Origin: Phenylobacterium kunshanense
GTDB lineage: Bacteria; Pseudomonadota; Alphaproteobacteria; Caulobacterales; Caulobacteraceae
NCBI RefSeq assembly: GCF_003254525.1
Contig: NZ_QFYS01000005.1
Coordinates: 124,001-188,000, forward strand
Length of the DNA stretch: 64,000 nucleotides
Reading direction: 5' to 3'
Of the stretch, positions 36,452-45,247 are shown in pieces; the first letter of the stretch is position 1, and each line of letters opens with the position of its first letter. Below the pieces are notes generated by a model that saw nothing but the letters and a program-made list of their open reading frames with translations, was not told the DNA's origin and searched no databases. The position numbers were made by a program, and so were the translations under genes.

Positions 36452-37138
36452 TCAGGCGGCCGCCGTCTTGTCATCGAAGCCGCGGACCGTCAGCCACAGG
36501 CCCGCGACGAGCTGGACGAGCGCCAGGGGCGCCAGGAAGTAGAATGACACCTCCGCGCCGAGCACGCCTGTGAAGACGCCGATCATCTGGGAGGCGGTCG
36601 CCGCAAGCCCGGCGACGGCCAGCCAGCGGGGGATCCAGCGGCTGCGGAACAGGATCACGTAGAGGACGAAGGCGCCCGTCCCGCCCAGTAGCAGGTGCGG
36701 ATAGTGAAGGGCGTCCCGCTGCTGGGTCACCAGGGCCCAGACCGGCTCGGCGAGCTGGGCCAGGGCGCCGTCCGGCGCCGAGAGCATCGAGGTCCCCAGC
36801 GACCGGAAGAGCTGGTAGCTCGCCATCTCGCCGCCGCCCATGCCGAACGAGGCCGCCCGGAGGCCCAGAAGCAGGAAGGCGAGCCAGGCGAACGCCCGGC
36901 CGTACGAGTGCTGGCAGACAAGGCCGGCGACGGCGATCGAGACCACGCCCGACACCATGCCCATCAGCACGATGATGCCGATCAGGCCGGGCTGGGCCGC
37001 CGCCCCGGCGAACAGGCCCATAGGGCCTTCGCCGACGCGGATCATCGGCTGGAGGAAGAAGTTCGAGGCGATGTCGAGCACGTAGCCGGCGAGGATGGCG
37101 ACGCCGATCCATCGGCCGGCGCGGGTCAGTTCTGTCAT
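36452..37138 (-). CDS. DUF4386-type membrane protein
   Basis: A 228-residue integral membrane protein with about six membrane segments. Family features include AGRWIGVAILAGYVLDIASN, RVGEGPMGLFAG and the C-terminal FRSRWIPRWLAVAGLAATAS. The role is unknown. The ATG at 37138 is taken because the DUF4386 domain starts there. Two palindromes with a promoter between them lie 39-79 bases upstream, so the gene looks tightly repressed. Confidence 0.8.
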   Translation of the reverse strand: MTELTRAGRWIGVAILAGYVLDIASNFFLQPMIRVGEGPMGLFAGAAAQPGLIGIIVLMGMVSGVVSIAVAGLVCQHSYGRAFAWLAFLLLGLRAASFGMGGGEMASYQLFRSLGTSMLSAPDGALAQLAEPVWALVTQQRDALHYPHLLLGGTGAFVLYVILFRSRWIPRWLAVAGLAATASQMIGVFTGVLGAEVSFYFLAPLALVQLVAGLWLTVRGFDDKTAAA

Positions 37139-37176
37139 GCGGGTCCTGTTCGCGTCCCGGCGACCCGAGGTCGCCA

Positions 37177-37217
37177 ATTGACGTCGTCAATCTAGTCTCA
37201 AAATTGACAACGTCAAT
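37177..37217 (-). promoter_or_regulatory. promoter bracketed by twin palindromic operators
   Basis: Two related palindromes, ATTGACGTCGTCAAT (37177-37191) and ATTGACAACGTCAAT (37203-37217), are spaced 26 bases apart. Read on the minus strand, TTGACG in the second serves as a -35 element and TAGATT, 16 bases on and overlapping the first, as a -10. A dimeric repressor bound at both would block polymerase. The region drives the DUF4386 gene. No TetR- or MarR-type regulator is adjacent. Confidence 0.55.
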
Positions 37218-37318
37218 AAAGAGTGCGGGCCCTTGGCGCGCGCACGAAAACGCCGGCGCCCCTGTCACGGGACGCCGGCGCTGGACGGGCCGTCAGATGG
37301 GGCGATCGCCCGAAGCCG

Positions 37319-38323
37319 TCAGAACTCCAGGCAGATCTTCCCGAAGTGCTTCTGGGAGAGCTGGTGGGCGAAGGCGGCGGCGATGCCGTCCAGCGGGAAG
37401 GTGGAGTCGATCACCGGCTTGATGCCGTTGGCCTCGACGGCCGCGATCATTTCCTCTTGCTCCTGGCGCGAGCCGACCGTGACGCCCTTGATGGCCACGT
37501 TCTTGGACATGGCCACCGCCGTCCCGACCTCGCCCGCAAAGCCGGCCAGCACGCCGATCAGCGAGATGTGGCCGCCGATGCGCACCGCCGCCAGGGACTG
37601 GTTCATGGTGCCCGCGCCGCCGATCTCGACGACGACGTCCACACCCCGGCCGCCGGTCAGGGCCGTCGCCGCCGCGCCCCAGTCGGGCTGGTCCTTGTAG
37701 TTGATCAGGTGGTCGGCCCCGAGCGCCTTCAGCCGCTGCAGCTTCTCGTCGGAGGACGAGGTCGAGATCACCGTCGCGCCCGCCGCCTTGGCGAGCTGCA
37801 GGGCGAAGATGGAGACGCCGCCGGTGCCCTGCGTCAGCACCACGTCGCCCGGCTTGATCCGAGCTTCGACCATCAGCGCCCGCCAGGCCGTCAGCGCGGC
37901 GCAGGGCAGGGTGGCGGCCTCGGCGTAGGAATAGCCCTTGGGCATCCGGGTGAAGGCGCTGGCCGGCATGGCCACGTACTCGGCCGCATAGCCGTCCACA
38001 TGGTCGCCGGGCACGCCGATCAGGCGCTCAAGGCTGGGGCCGCCCGTCGGCCAGTTGGGGAAGAAGGTGCCCAGCACCTGGTCGCCGACCTTGAAGCCGG
38101 TGACGCCGGCGCCGACCGCCACCACGTCGCCCGCGCCGTCCGACATCGGGATGCGGCCGTCGGCGGGGTTCAGCATCCCCGACACCACGGCGAAGTCATG
38201 GAAGTTCAGCGAGCTGGCGCGCACCCGCACCAGGAGCTGGCCGGGCCCGGCTTCCGGCTGCGGCCGGTCCTCGATCACGATCTTGTCCAGCCCGCCCGGG
38301 GCTTTCACGGCGGCGACCTTCAT
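37319..38323 (-). CDS. NADPH:quinone oxidoreductase-type MDR protein
   Basis: A 334-residue zinc-free medium-chain dehydrogenase/reductase. Seen: VRVRASSLNFHDFAVVSG, DGAGDVVAVGAGVTGFKVGD, the nucleotide-binding TQGTGGVSIFALQLAKAAGA, and LIGVLAGFAGEV. It probably reduces quinones or enones with NADPH. The start is the ATG at 38323 (MKVAAVKAPGG). Confidence 0.9.
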   Translation of the reverse strand: MKVAAVKAPGGLDKIVIEDRPQPEAGPGQLLVRVRASSLNFHDFAVVSGMLNPADGRIPMSDGAGDVVAVGAGVTGFKVGDQVLGTFFPNWPTGGPSLERLIGVPGDHVDGYAAEYVAMPASAFTRMPKGYSYAEAATLPCAALTAWRALMVEARIKPGDVVLTQGTGGVSIFALQLAKAAGATVISTSSSDEKLQRLKALGADHLINYKDQPDWGAAATALTGGRGVDVVVEIGGAGTMNQSLAAVRIGGHISLIGVLAGFAGEVGTAVAMSKNVAIKGVTVGSRQEQEEMIAAVEANGIKPVIDSTFPLDGIAAAFAHQLSQKHFGKICLEF

Positions 38324-38387
38324 CGGCGTGTCCTCGTCTGAATATGAAAGGGGCGGGACCGTCGGCGGCCCCGCCCTCGATTGCGGC

Positions 38388-39179
38388 TTAGCGCGGGGCC
38401 ATCCGGATGGCGCCGTCCAGGCGGACGGTCTCGCCGTTGATGTAGCCGTTGCGCAGCATGGTGACGGCCAGGTCCGCATACTCCTCGGCCGCGCCCAGGC
38501 GCTTGGGGAACGGCACCGACGCCGCCAGGCCCTGGTAGACCTGCGGCGCGCGGGTCTTCAGGCCGCCCAGCATCGGGGTGTCCATGATGCCCGGCAGGAT
38601 GGTGTTGATGCGGATGCCCTCGCTGGAGAGGTCGCGGGCGATCACGATGGTCATGCCCTTGATCGCCGCCTTGGCCGCCGCATAGGCCACCTGGCCGATC
38701 TGGCCTTCCTCGGCCGCCACCGAGCCGGTGTTGACGATCGCGCCACGCTCGCCCGTCTCGTCGGGTTCCAGCGTCGCCATGCCGGCGGCGCTCTTCACCA
38801 CGCAGCGGAAGGTGCCGACGGTGTTGAGGCCCAGAACCCACTCGAAGTCCGAGGCCTTGAACGGGATGATCTCGCCGGTCTGCTTGTCGCGCGAAATGGT
38901 CTTGCCGCCGCGGCCGCCGCCGGCGCAGTTCACCAGGATCCGCTCCTGGCCGTTGGCGGCGCGGGCCTTGGCGAAGGCGGCGTCGACCGAGGCCTCGTCC
39001 ATCACGTCGACCTCGCAGAAGACCGCGCCGATCTCCTTGGCCATGGCCTCGCCGGTCTCGGGGTTCTTGTCGAACAGGGCGACCTTCACGCCCAGGCTGC
39101 GCAGGTGCCTGGCGGTCGCCGCGCCCAGGCCGGACGCGCCGCCGGTGATGATCGCGGAAACGGAACTGTCGAGCTTCAT
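38388..39179 (-). CDS. short-chain dehydrogenase, 3-hydroxyacyl-CoA dehydrogenase type
   Basis: A 263-residue SDR with the NAD loop TGGASGLGAATARHL, NCAGGGRGGK, catalytic Ser in NTGSVAAEEGQIGQ and YAAAK. The sequence after the active site (PGIMDTPMLGGL) and the long insert at 95-110 fit the 17beta-HSD10 / type II 3-hydroxyacyl-CoA dehydrogenase group. The start at 39179 has a CCGGAGG ribosome site. It follows the quinone reductase gene 64 bp upstream on the same strand, but the order of transcription places it first. Confidence 0.88.
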   Translation of the reverse strand: MKLDSSVSAIITGGASGLGAATARHLRSLGVKVALFDKNPETGEAMAKEIGAVFCEVDVMDEASVDAAFAKARAANGQERILVNCAGGGRGGKTISRDKQTGEIIPFKASDFEWVLGLNTVGTFRCVVKSAAGMATLEPDETGERGAIVNTGSVAAEEGQIGQVAYAAAKAAIKGMTIVIARDLSSEGIRINTILPGIMDTPMLGGLKTRAPQVYQGLAASVPFPKRLGAAEEYADLAVTMLRNGYINGETVRLDGAIRMAPR

Positions 39180-39257
39180 GGAATGCCTCCGGAATAGGTT
39201 GGCCATGCCCTAGCACGGCCTTTCCCTGACGCCGGGACAGGCTCGATGAGGCGTCCT

Positions 39258-41447
39258 TCAGACCAGCGTCAGCCCCGCTTTGGTGAGCGGCAGGGTGCGC
39301 AGGCGCCGGCCTGTCGCCGCGAAGATGGCGTTGGCCAGCGCCGGCATCAGCGGCGGGGTCATCGGCTCGCCCGCGCCGCCCGGCGCCGCCTCGCGCGTCT
39401 CCAGCAGGTCGATGGTGATCTTCGGCGTCTGGGCCAGGATCAGGTGCGGGTAGTCGTGGAAGTTGCTCTCCACGACCCGGCCGGCGTCGAGGTTGATCTC
39501 GCCCGTGGCGGCCGAACTCAGCGCCAGGATGATCGAGCTCTCGCCCTGGGCCCGCACGCCGTCGGGATTGACGGCGGTGCCGCAGTCGAAGGCGCACCAC
39601 ACCTGCTCCGCCCGGACCTGGTCGTTCGTGACCCGAACCTGGACGACCTGGGCGCAGACGCTCTGGAACGAGCTCCAGACGGCAAGGCCCAGCCCCTGTC
39701 CTTTCGGCAGCCTTCGGCCCCAGCGCGCCGCCTTGACCGCATGCTCCATCGCCCGCAGGGCCCGCGGGGATTTCGCGAGCAGGGGCCGGCGGAACGCCAG
39801 GGGGTCGACCCCGGTCTCGTGCGCCAGTTCGTCGAGGAAGCATTCGACCGCAAAGGCGTTGCCCGTGTGCAGCACCGATCGCCAGGGTCCGCCCGGGACC
39901 GGCGAGGCCACGAAGGCGCCGGCCATGACCATCCCCGGAACCTCGTACTGGATCAGGTCGTGCGGCGGGCCCGAAACCATGTCCCGCGTGTAGTTGGCGT
40001 TGTTGTTCGACCCGACCACCCTGAACCCGGAGACGCGGCCACCCTTCAGGCCCGCGGTCAGGCGCTGGAAGCCCGCCGGCCGGTACCAGTCCTGGCGGAT
40101 GTCCTCCTCCCGCGACCAGATCAGCTTCACCGGCGCGCCGGCCGCCCGGGCGGCCCAGATCGCCTGCAGGCCGAAGTCGTTCTTGTACCGCCGACCGAAC
40201 GAGCCGCCGCTGAACAGGGTGTGGGCGTCCACCTTCTCGATCGGCACGCCGACCATGGCCGCCGCCGCTCGGCGCAGGCCGCTGGTGTTCTGGAAGCCGC
40301 CCCAGGCCTCGACCCCGCCGTCGGCCGTCATCCGGGCCGCCGCGCTCAGTGGCTCCATCGGGGCGTGCGCCAGCAGCGGCGAGGTGTAGTCGCGCTCGAT
40401 GGTGCGATCGGCGGCGGCGAGGGCCGCGTCGGCGGCGGCCGCGAGGGTCTTCTGCAGGGCCTCCCGTTCGCCCGGCGCATAGTCGCGTCGGGGCGTCGCG
40501 ACTTCGGCGCGGGTCAGGGCAGCGGTCTTAAGCTGCGCCAGCAGGCCTACGGTGTCGGGCGCATCGCTTGCCTCAGCCCATTCGGGCGCCAGGGCCTCGA
40601 GCCCCTTCTTCGCCGGCCAGAAGCCGTCGGCGACCACGATCACGGCGTCGGGCAGGTCGACCGGCTGGTTCCAGCCCGGCACGGTGATCGAGACGCCGCG
40701 CATCTCCAGCACCTTGCGGACGCCCGGAATGGCCAGCGCCGGCGCGGGGTCGACCGACTTCAGCTTGGCCCCGAACTGCGGCGCCTGCCGGATCGTGGCG
40801 GTCAACAGGCCCGGCAGCTTCACGTCGGTGGCGTACACGGCCGACCCGTCCACCTTGCCGGGCAGGTCCTTGCGGGGCAGGTCCCTGCCGATGACGCTCC
40901 AGTCGGACCGGGGCTTCAGCGTCGGGTCCTGCGGCACGGGCCGCGTCGCCGCCGCCTCGGCCAGCTCGCCGAAGCCGAGGCTCCGGCCGCTCGCGACATG
41001 GACGACGCGGCCGCCCCGAACCGTGCAGTCGTCCGCCGGCGCGTTCCAGCGCTCGGCGGCCGCCTCGACGAGCATGGTGCGCGCCGCCGCGCCTACCTTG
41101 CGCAGCTTGCCGTACATCTCGCGCACCGAGGCGCTGCCGCCGGTGGCGTAGCCGGGCGAGAAGATCCCATAGACCGGCAGCGGCGGGGCCTGTTCGACCC
41201 GGACCTTCGCCCAGTCTAGCCCCAGCTCCTCCGCCAGGATGCGGGCGTGGACGCACCAGGCGCCCTGACCCATCTCCTGCACCGAGGTGTACAGCGTCAC
41301 GCCGCCGTCGGGGGCGATCCGCACCCAATCGCTCAGGGTGACAGTCTCGGCCGGCGCCGCGACCACGCCGCCGGCGCTGAGCCCCAGCGTCAGGCCTGCG
41401 CCGCCGAGAGTCGCCAGCAGGCCGCGTCGGGAAACCTTCATTTCCAT
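39258..41447 (-). CDS. molybdopterin-binding subunit of an isoquinoline/aldehyde oxidoreductase
   Basis: A 729-residue large subunit of the xanthine dehydrogenase family, IorB-like. A Tat signal (SRRGLLATLGGAGLTLGLSA) exports the folded, cofactor-loaded enzyme to the periplasm. Motifs: QEMGQGAWCVHARILAEELG, FSPGYATGGSASVREMYGKL, GGSFGRRYKNDFGLQAIWAA, and the C-terminal GAGEPMTPPLMPALANAIFA with the catalytic Glu. It is one base downstream of the iron-sulfur subunit gene. The substrate is not readable. Confidence 0.9.
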   Translation of the reverse strand: MEMKVSRRGLLATLGGAGLTLGLSAGGVVAAPAETVTLSDWVRIAPDGGVTLYTSVQEMGQGAWCVHARILAEELGLDWAKVRVEQAPPLPVYGIFSPGYATGGSASVREMYGKLRKVGAAARTMLVEAAAERWNAPADDCTVRGGRVVHVASGRSLGFGELAEAAATRPVPQDPTLKPRSDWSVIGRDLPRKDLPGKVDGSAVYATDVKLPGLLTATIRQAPQFGAKLKSVDPAPALAIPGVRKVLEMRGVSITVPGWNQPVDLPDAVIVVADGFWPAKKGLEALAPEWAEASDAPDTVGLLAQLKTAALTRAEVATPRRDYAPGEREALQKTLAAAADAALAAADRTIERDYTSPLLAHAPMEPLSAAARMTADGGVEAWGGFQNTSGLRRAAAAMVGVPIEKVDAHTLFSGGSFGRRYKNDFGLQAIWAARAAGAPVKLIWSREEDIRQDWYRPAGFQRLTAGLKGGRVSGFRVVGSNNNANYTRDMVSGPPHDLIQYEVPGMVMAGAFVASPVPGGPWRSVLHTGNAFAVECFLDELAHETGVDPLAFRRPLLAKSPRALRAMEHAVKAARWGRRLPKGQGLGLAVWSSFQSVCAQVVQVRVTNDQVRAEQVWCAFDCGTAVNPDGVRAQGESSIILALSSAATGEINLDAGRVVESNFHDYPHLILAQTPKITIDLLETREAAPGGAGEPMTPPLMPALANAIFAATGRRLRTLPLTKAGLTLV

Positions 41448-41448
41448 C

Positions 41449-41913
41449 TCAGCGCCCCTTCGACAGCCGCGCCGCTGCGGCGTGGATCGCCGTGCGCACG
41501 CGGGGATAGGAGCCGCACCGGCAGAGGTTGGTGATCGCCGCGTCGATGTCGGCGTCGCTGGGGCGGGGGGTACGCTCCAGCAGGGCGGCGGCGGCCATCA
41601 GCATCCCGGACTGGCAGTAGCCGCACTGCGGCACGCTGGCCTTGAGCCAGGCGGTCTGCAGGACGTGGGGTCCACCGGCGCCCAGGGCTTCGATCGTGGT
41701 CACGTGCGCGGCATCCAGCCCGCCCACCGGCATGCTGCAGCTCCGCACCGGCTCGCCGCCGACATGGACGGTGCAGGCGCCGCAGGCGCCGACCCCGCAG
41801 CCGTACTTGGTCCCCATCAGGCCCAGTTCGTCGCGCAGCACCCAGAGCAGGGGCGTATCGGGGGTGGAGTTCGACGTCACGGCTTGTCCGTTGACGGTGA
41901 GGTTTGTGGGCAT
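41449..41913 (-). CDS. [2Fe-2S] small subunit of the molybdenum hydroxylase
   Basis: A 154-residue IorA-like electron-transfer subunit. The N-terminal plant-type cluster site is [17 protein letters not shown] with a further Cys in RSCSMPVG; the C-terminal cluster uses [10 protein letters not shown] and CRCGSYPR. It passes electrons from the Mo centre to an acceptor, often a cytochrome. AGGACA precedes the ATG at 41913. No signal peptide, so it would be exported in complex with the Tat-tagged large subunit. Confidence 0.93.
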   Translation of the reverse strand: MPTNLTVNGQAVTSNSTPDTPLLWVLRDELGLMGTKYGCGVGACGACTVHVGGEPVRSCSMPVGGLDAAHVTTIEALGAGGPHVLQTAWLKASVPQCGYCQSGMLMAAAALLERTPRPSDADIDAAITNLCRCGSYPRVRTAIHAAAARLSKGR

Positions 41914-42103
41914 GTCGTGTCCTGGCGGCGGAGTGCCGGCCAAGTCTACGAAGAACCAAGCGCCACAATTGGGGCGCTGCCCCAGCGTTCGTCGCACGGG
42001 GCGCGCTGCTCGTCGCAAACGCCCGGTCACGTCCCTGACGCATCGGAAGCCCTCGCGCGGCCTATGGTGTCCGCAACGACGAAGACAAGCGGAGGAAACC
42101 GGC

Positions 42104-42850
42104 ATGAGCGACGCGCTCTTCGACTTCTCGGGCAAGGTGGCTCTGATCACCGGCGGCAGCCGCGGGCTGGGGCTCGAGATGGCCAAGGCCCTGGCTTCGC
42201 GCGGCGCGGACATCGTGATCGCCAGCCGCAAGGCCGACGCCTGCGAGGCCGCCGCCGCCGAGGTCCGCAACCTGGGCCGCCGGGCGCTGTCCCACCCCTG
42301 CCACGTGGGCGACTGGACGGCGCTGGCGGGGCTGGCCGACGCGGCCTACGCCGAGTTCGGCAAGGTGGACATCCTGATCAACAACGCGGGCATGTCGCCC
42401 CTGGCACCCTCGTCCGCCGACGTCACCGAGGCGCTTTTCGACAAGGTCATCGACGTCAACTTCAAGGGCCCCTTCCGGCTGACCGCCCTCGTCGGCTCGC
42501 GCATGGCCGCGGGCGAGGGTGGGGCGATCATCAACATCTCGTCGGTCGGCGCGATCCGCCCCGACCCCAGCTATATCCCCTACGCCGGCGCCAAGGCGGC
42601 GCTGAACGCCATGACCGAGGGCTTCGCCAAGGAGTACGGCCCCAAGGTGCGCGTGAACGGCATCATGGCCGGCCCCTTCCTCACCGACATCGCAAAGGCC
42701 TGGACGCCCGAGGCGCGCGAGACGGCGCGCAACGCCCTGGGCCGGCCCGGCCGTCCGGATGAGATCGTCACCGCTGCACTCTACCTGGCCAGTCCGGCTT
42801 CCAGCTTCACCACGGGCTCGGTGATCCGCTGCGACGGTGGGACGCCGTAG
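42104..42850 (+). CDS. short-chain dehydrogenase/reductase, first gene of acyl-CoA operon
   Basis: A 248-residue classical [34 protein letters not shown], Ser in [13 protein letters not shown] and YAGAK, then the typical [18 protein letters not shown] end. A GGAGGA ribosome site precedes the ATG. It heads a run of five same-strand genes (42104-46626) with acyl-CoA and amidohydrolase functions. The likely role is oxidation of a hydroxyl group on an acyl-CoA or cyclic intermediate. Confidence 0.92.
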   Translation: MSDALFDFSGKVALITGGSRGLGLEMAKALASRGADIVIASRKADACEAAAAEVRNLGRRALSHPCHVGDWTALAGLADAAYAEFGKVDILINNAGMSPLAPSSADVTEALFDKVIDVNFKGPFRLTALVGSRMAAGEGGAIINISSVGAIRPDPSYIPYAGAKAALNAMTEGFAKEYGPKVRVNGIMAGPFLTDIAKAWTPEARETARNALGRPGRPDEIVTAALYLASPASSFTTGSVIRCDGGTP

Positions 42851-42934
42851 GCCGTCGACAAGCCCGCCCAGCGTGGCGGATATTCGAAGCCGAAGCCGCT
42901 CGGTGAGGCGGCCAGGGTCAAGGGAGTGACGTGC

Positions 42935-43243
42935 ATGGAGTTGAAACCGGGATCGCGCTGGCGGAGCGCCGTCTGCGACGCCGAGCTGGTGGTGGTGCGC
43001 CCGCCCAAGGCGCCGGCCAGCCTGGAATGCGGCGGCCAGCCGGTGATCCCGCATGCCGAAGCGCGGCCCGAAGGTGGCGCGCCGGCCGCGGACCATTCCG
43101 GCGGCGTCCTCGCGGGCAAGCGCTACACCGATCCGGAGAGCGGCATGGAGGTGCTGTGCTCAAAGGCCGGCGCGGGATCGCTGTCGGTGGACGGTCGCCC
43201 GATCGGCGCCGCCGAAGCCAAGAAGCTGCCGTCCTCGGACTGA
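42935..43243 (+). CDS. small conserved protein of acyl-CoA gene clusters
   Basis: A 102-residue cytoplasmic protein with no signal peptide. It begins MELKPGSRWRSAVCDAELVV and has further Cys in LECGGQPVIP and EVLCSKAGAG. I recall similar small proteins beside acyl-CoA synthetase and degradation genes in other bacteria, but no function is known to me. An AGGGAGTG ribosome site supports the start. Genes on both sides are acyl-CoA enzymes. Confidence 0.7.
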   Translation: MELKPGSRWRSAVCDAELVVVRPPKAPASLECGGQPVIPHAEARPEGGAPAADHSGGVLAGKRYTDPESGMEVLCSKAGAGSLSVDGRPIGAAEAKKLPSSD

Positions 43244-43256
43244 AGAGGCGCCGCCG

Positions 43257-44228
43257 GTGACCCTCATCGCCGACCTCGTCGTCCTGGGCGGCGCCGGCCT
43301 GTGGGTCATCGAGTTTGGAACCGGCGGGCGGCCGTCCGACGCGTCGGGCGTGCTACGCGTGGGCGTCCATCGTGGCGGCCCGCTGCCCGAGGGGCCGCTC
43401 GACCTCTTCGACATCCTGTTCAGCGCCGATCCCGCCGCGCCCCGGCCGTGGGTGGGCCTGGGACCCGTGGGGATCGATCCGGCGCTTGTGGCGCTGGAGG
43501 CCAGGGTCGAGGCCCAGCCCGTGGCCGTCGCCGTGGCGGCCCAGGTCCTGCGCATGACCCTTCGCCTGCCATTCGACGAGGCGCTGGCGCTGGAGTCGCT
43601 GGCCTATTCCATGCTGCTGGCGTCGGGCGGCTTCCGCGCATGGCGTGCCGGCAATCCTGGCCGGGAGCGTGACGAGACGCCGGTCCAGCGCGTGCGGATC
43701 GATGCCGGTTCGCGCGAGCTCGGGATCCGCCTCTCGCGTCCCAGCCGCCGCAACGCCTTCGACGCTCGCATGCGCGACGAGCTGTGCGAGGCGCTGGCGT
43801 TCGCCCTGGGCCATCCCGACGCGCCGCCGGTGACGCTGAGCGGGGAGGGCCCCTGCTTCAGCGCCGGCGGCGACCTGGACGAGTTCGGCTCGGCCGGCGA
43901 CGCGGGCGAGGCGCACCTGGTCCGTAGCCTTCGCGCGCCGGCCCGGCTTGCGCACGAGCTCGGCGACCGCCTGACCGCGCACGTCCACGGCGCCTGCGTC
44001 GGCGCGGGTATCGAGCTGCCGGCCGCGGCCGCGCGGGTGGTGGCCCATCCCGGCGCGCACTTCCGCCTGCCCGAAGTGGGCATGGGCCTGATCCCGGGCG
44101 CCGGCGGCACAGTCACGATCCCCCGCCGCATCGGCCGCCGACGCGCGGCGTGGATAGCCATCTCGGGCGTCGAGGTCGACCTCGCGACCGCCATGGCCTG
44201 GGGCCTCGTCGACGAAGTCGCCACATGA
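43257..44228 (+). CDS. enoyl-CoA hydratase/isomerase, circularly permuted layout, GTG start
   Basis: A 323-residue crotonase-superfamily protein. The core is residues 144-323: SRPSRRNAFDARM, oxyanion-hole FSAGGDLDEF (201-210), GACVGAGIELPAA with Glu253, and LPEVGMGLIPGAGGT with Glu273; it ends at WGLVDEVAT, where normal members continue with C-terminal helices. Those helices instead match residues 73-131 before the core (EAQPVAVAVAAQVLRM, FDEALALESLAYSMLLASGG). Both catalytic Glu are present, so it may be active. It overlaps the next gene by four bases. Confidence 0.8.
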   Translation: MTLIADLVVLGGAGLWVIEFGTGGRPSDASGVLRVGVHRGGPLPEGPLDLFDILFSADPAAPRPWVGLGPVGIDPALVALEARVEAQPVAVAVAAQVLRMTLRLPFDEALALESLAYSMLLASGGFRAWRAGNPGRERDETPVQRVRIDAGSRELGIRLSRPSRRNAFDARMRDELCEALAFALGHPDAPPVTLSGEGPCFSAGGDLDEFGSAGDAGEAHLVRSLRAPARLAHELGDRLTAHVHGACVGAGIELPAAAARVVAHPGAHFRLPEVGMGLIPGAGGTVTIPRRIGRRRAAWIAISGVEVDLATAMAWGLVDEVAT

Positions 44229-45247
44229 ATCCGCTGGCGCCCCTGATCGTCGACCTCTGCGCCGAGGCTGCGGCCCTGACCGCCCGCCTGGGCCGCCGCG
44301 TCGAGGTGGCCGCGCTAGGCGTGCTCGACCGGGAAGGGGAGCTCCCACTGGCCGCGCCCGGGGGGCTCGTGTCGCCCAACGGCGCCTGCCGGTTGTTCCG
44401 CGCCGCCGACGGCTGGATGGCGCTGAATCTCGCGCGCGTGGAAGACCGCGACCTTGTTCCCGCCTGGCTCGGCTGCGACCTCGATGACGATCCGTGGGCT
44501 CTGGTGACGATACATGCGGGCGGACGGCGCAGTGCCGACCTCGTGGCGGGGGCGACGCTCCTGGGGCTGCCCGCGGCGGCCGTCGGCGAAGTGAGCGCGG
44601 AGACGCCCCGCGCCCCGACGCTGCGGCTGGGCCGCGGGGGACGCCGGGCAGGTGCGCTTCAGGTCGTCGATCTCTCCGCGCTCTGGGCCGGACCCATGTG
44701 CGGCGCGATCCTCGCGGCCATGGGGGCGTCGGTGCTGAAGGTCGAGAGCGTCCGCCGCCCCGACCCCACGGCGCTCTCCACGCCCGCCTTCGCCCACCGG
44801 CTCAACGGGACCAAGCAGGCGCTGGCGCTGGACTTCGCCGCCGCGGACGGCCGCGCCCGCCTCGCCGAGGTGGTCGCCGGCGCCGATGTGCTGATCACCG
44901 GCGCCCGGCCGCGGGCGCTCGCCGCCCTGGGCCTGGAACCGGCTCCGCTCTTTGCCGCCAACCCGGGCCTCGTGTGGGTGGCGATCACCGGCTACGGCTG
45001 GACAGGCGAAGCAGGCGATCGCGTGGCTTTCGGCGATGACGCGGCGGCGGCGGGCGGCCTCGTCCGCTGGACCGCCGACGGCCCGCGGTTCCTGGGCGAC
45101 GCCCTGGCCGATCCTGTCACCGGCCTCGCCGCCGCCTTGGGCGCCATGCGTGGTCTGGAACAGGGCGGTGGCGTTTTCGTCGACGCCGCGCTCGCCCGCG
45201 TCGCCGCGGGCGCCGCGACGGCGATCGGTCTGCAGGCCGCCGCATGA
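44225..45247 (+). CDS. family III CoA-transferase (CaiB/BaiF), circularly permuted layout
   Basis: A 340-residue protein whose C-terminal 200 residues carry the family's usual N-terminal half: VVDLSALWAGPMCGAILAAM (147-166), LKVES, NGTKQALALDF, ADVLITGARPRALAALGL, NPGLVWVAITGYGW, and a candidate catalytic Asp at 271/272 (FGDDAAAAGGL). The N-terminal part has what is normally C-terminal: FRAADGWMALNLA (58-70) and GLPAAAV (114-120). It starts with an ATGA overlap after the hydratase gene and overlaps the next start likewise. It would move CoA between organic acids. Confidence 0.8.
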   Translation: MNPLAPLIVDLCAEAAALTARLGRRVEVAALGVLDREGELPLAAPGGLVSPNGACRLFRAADGWMALNLARVEDRDLVPAWLGCDLDDDPWALVTIHAGGRRSADLVAGATLLGLPAAAVGEVSAETPRAPTLRLGRGGRRAGALQVVDLSALWAGPMCGAILAAMGASVLKVESVRRPDPTALSTPAFAHRLNGTKQALALDFAAADGRARLAEVVAGADVLITGARPRALAALGLEPAPLFAANPGLVWVAITGYGWTGEAGDRVAFGDDAAAAGGLVRWTADGPRFLGDALADPVTGLAAALGAMRGLEQGGGVFVDAALARVAAGAATAIGLQAAA

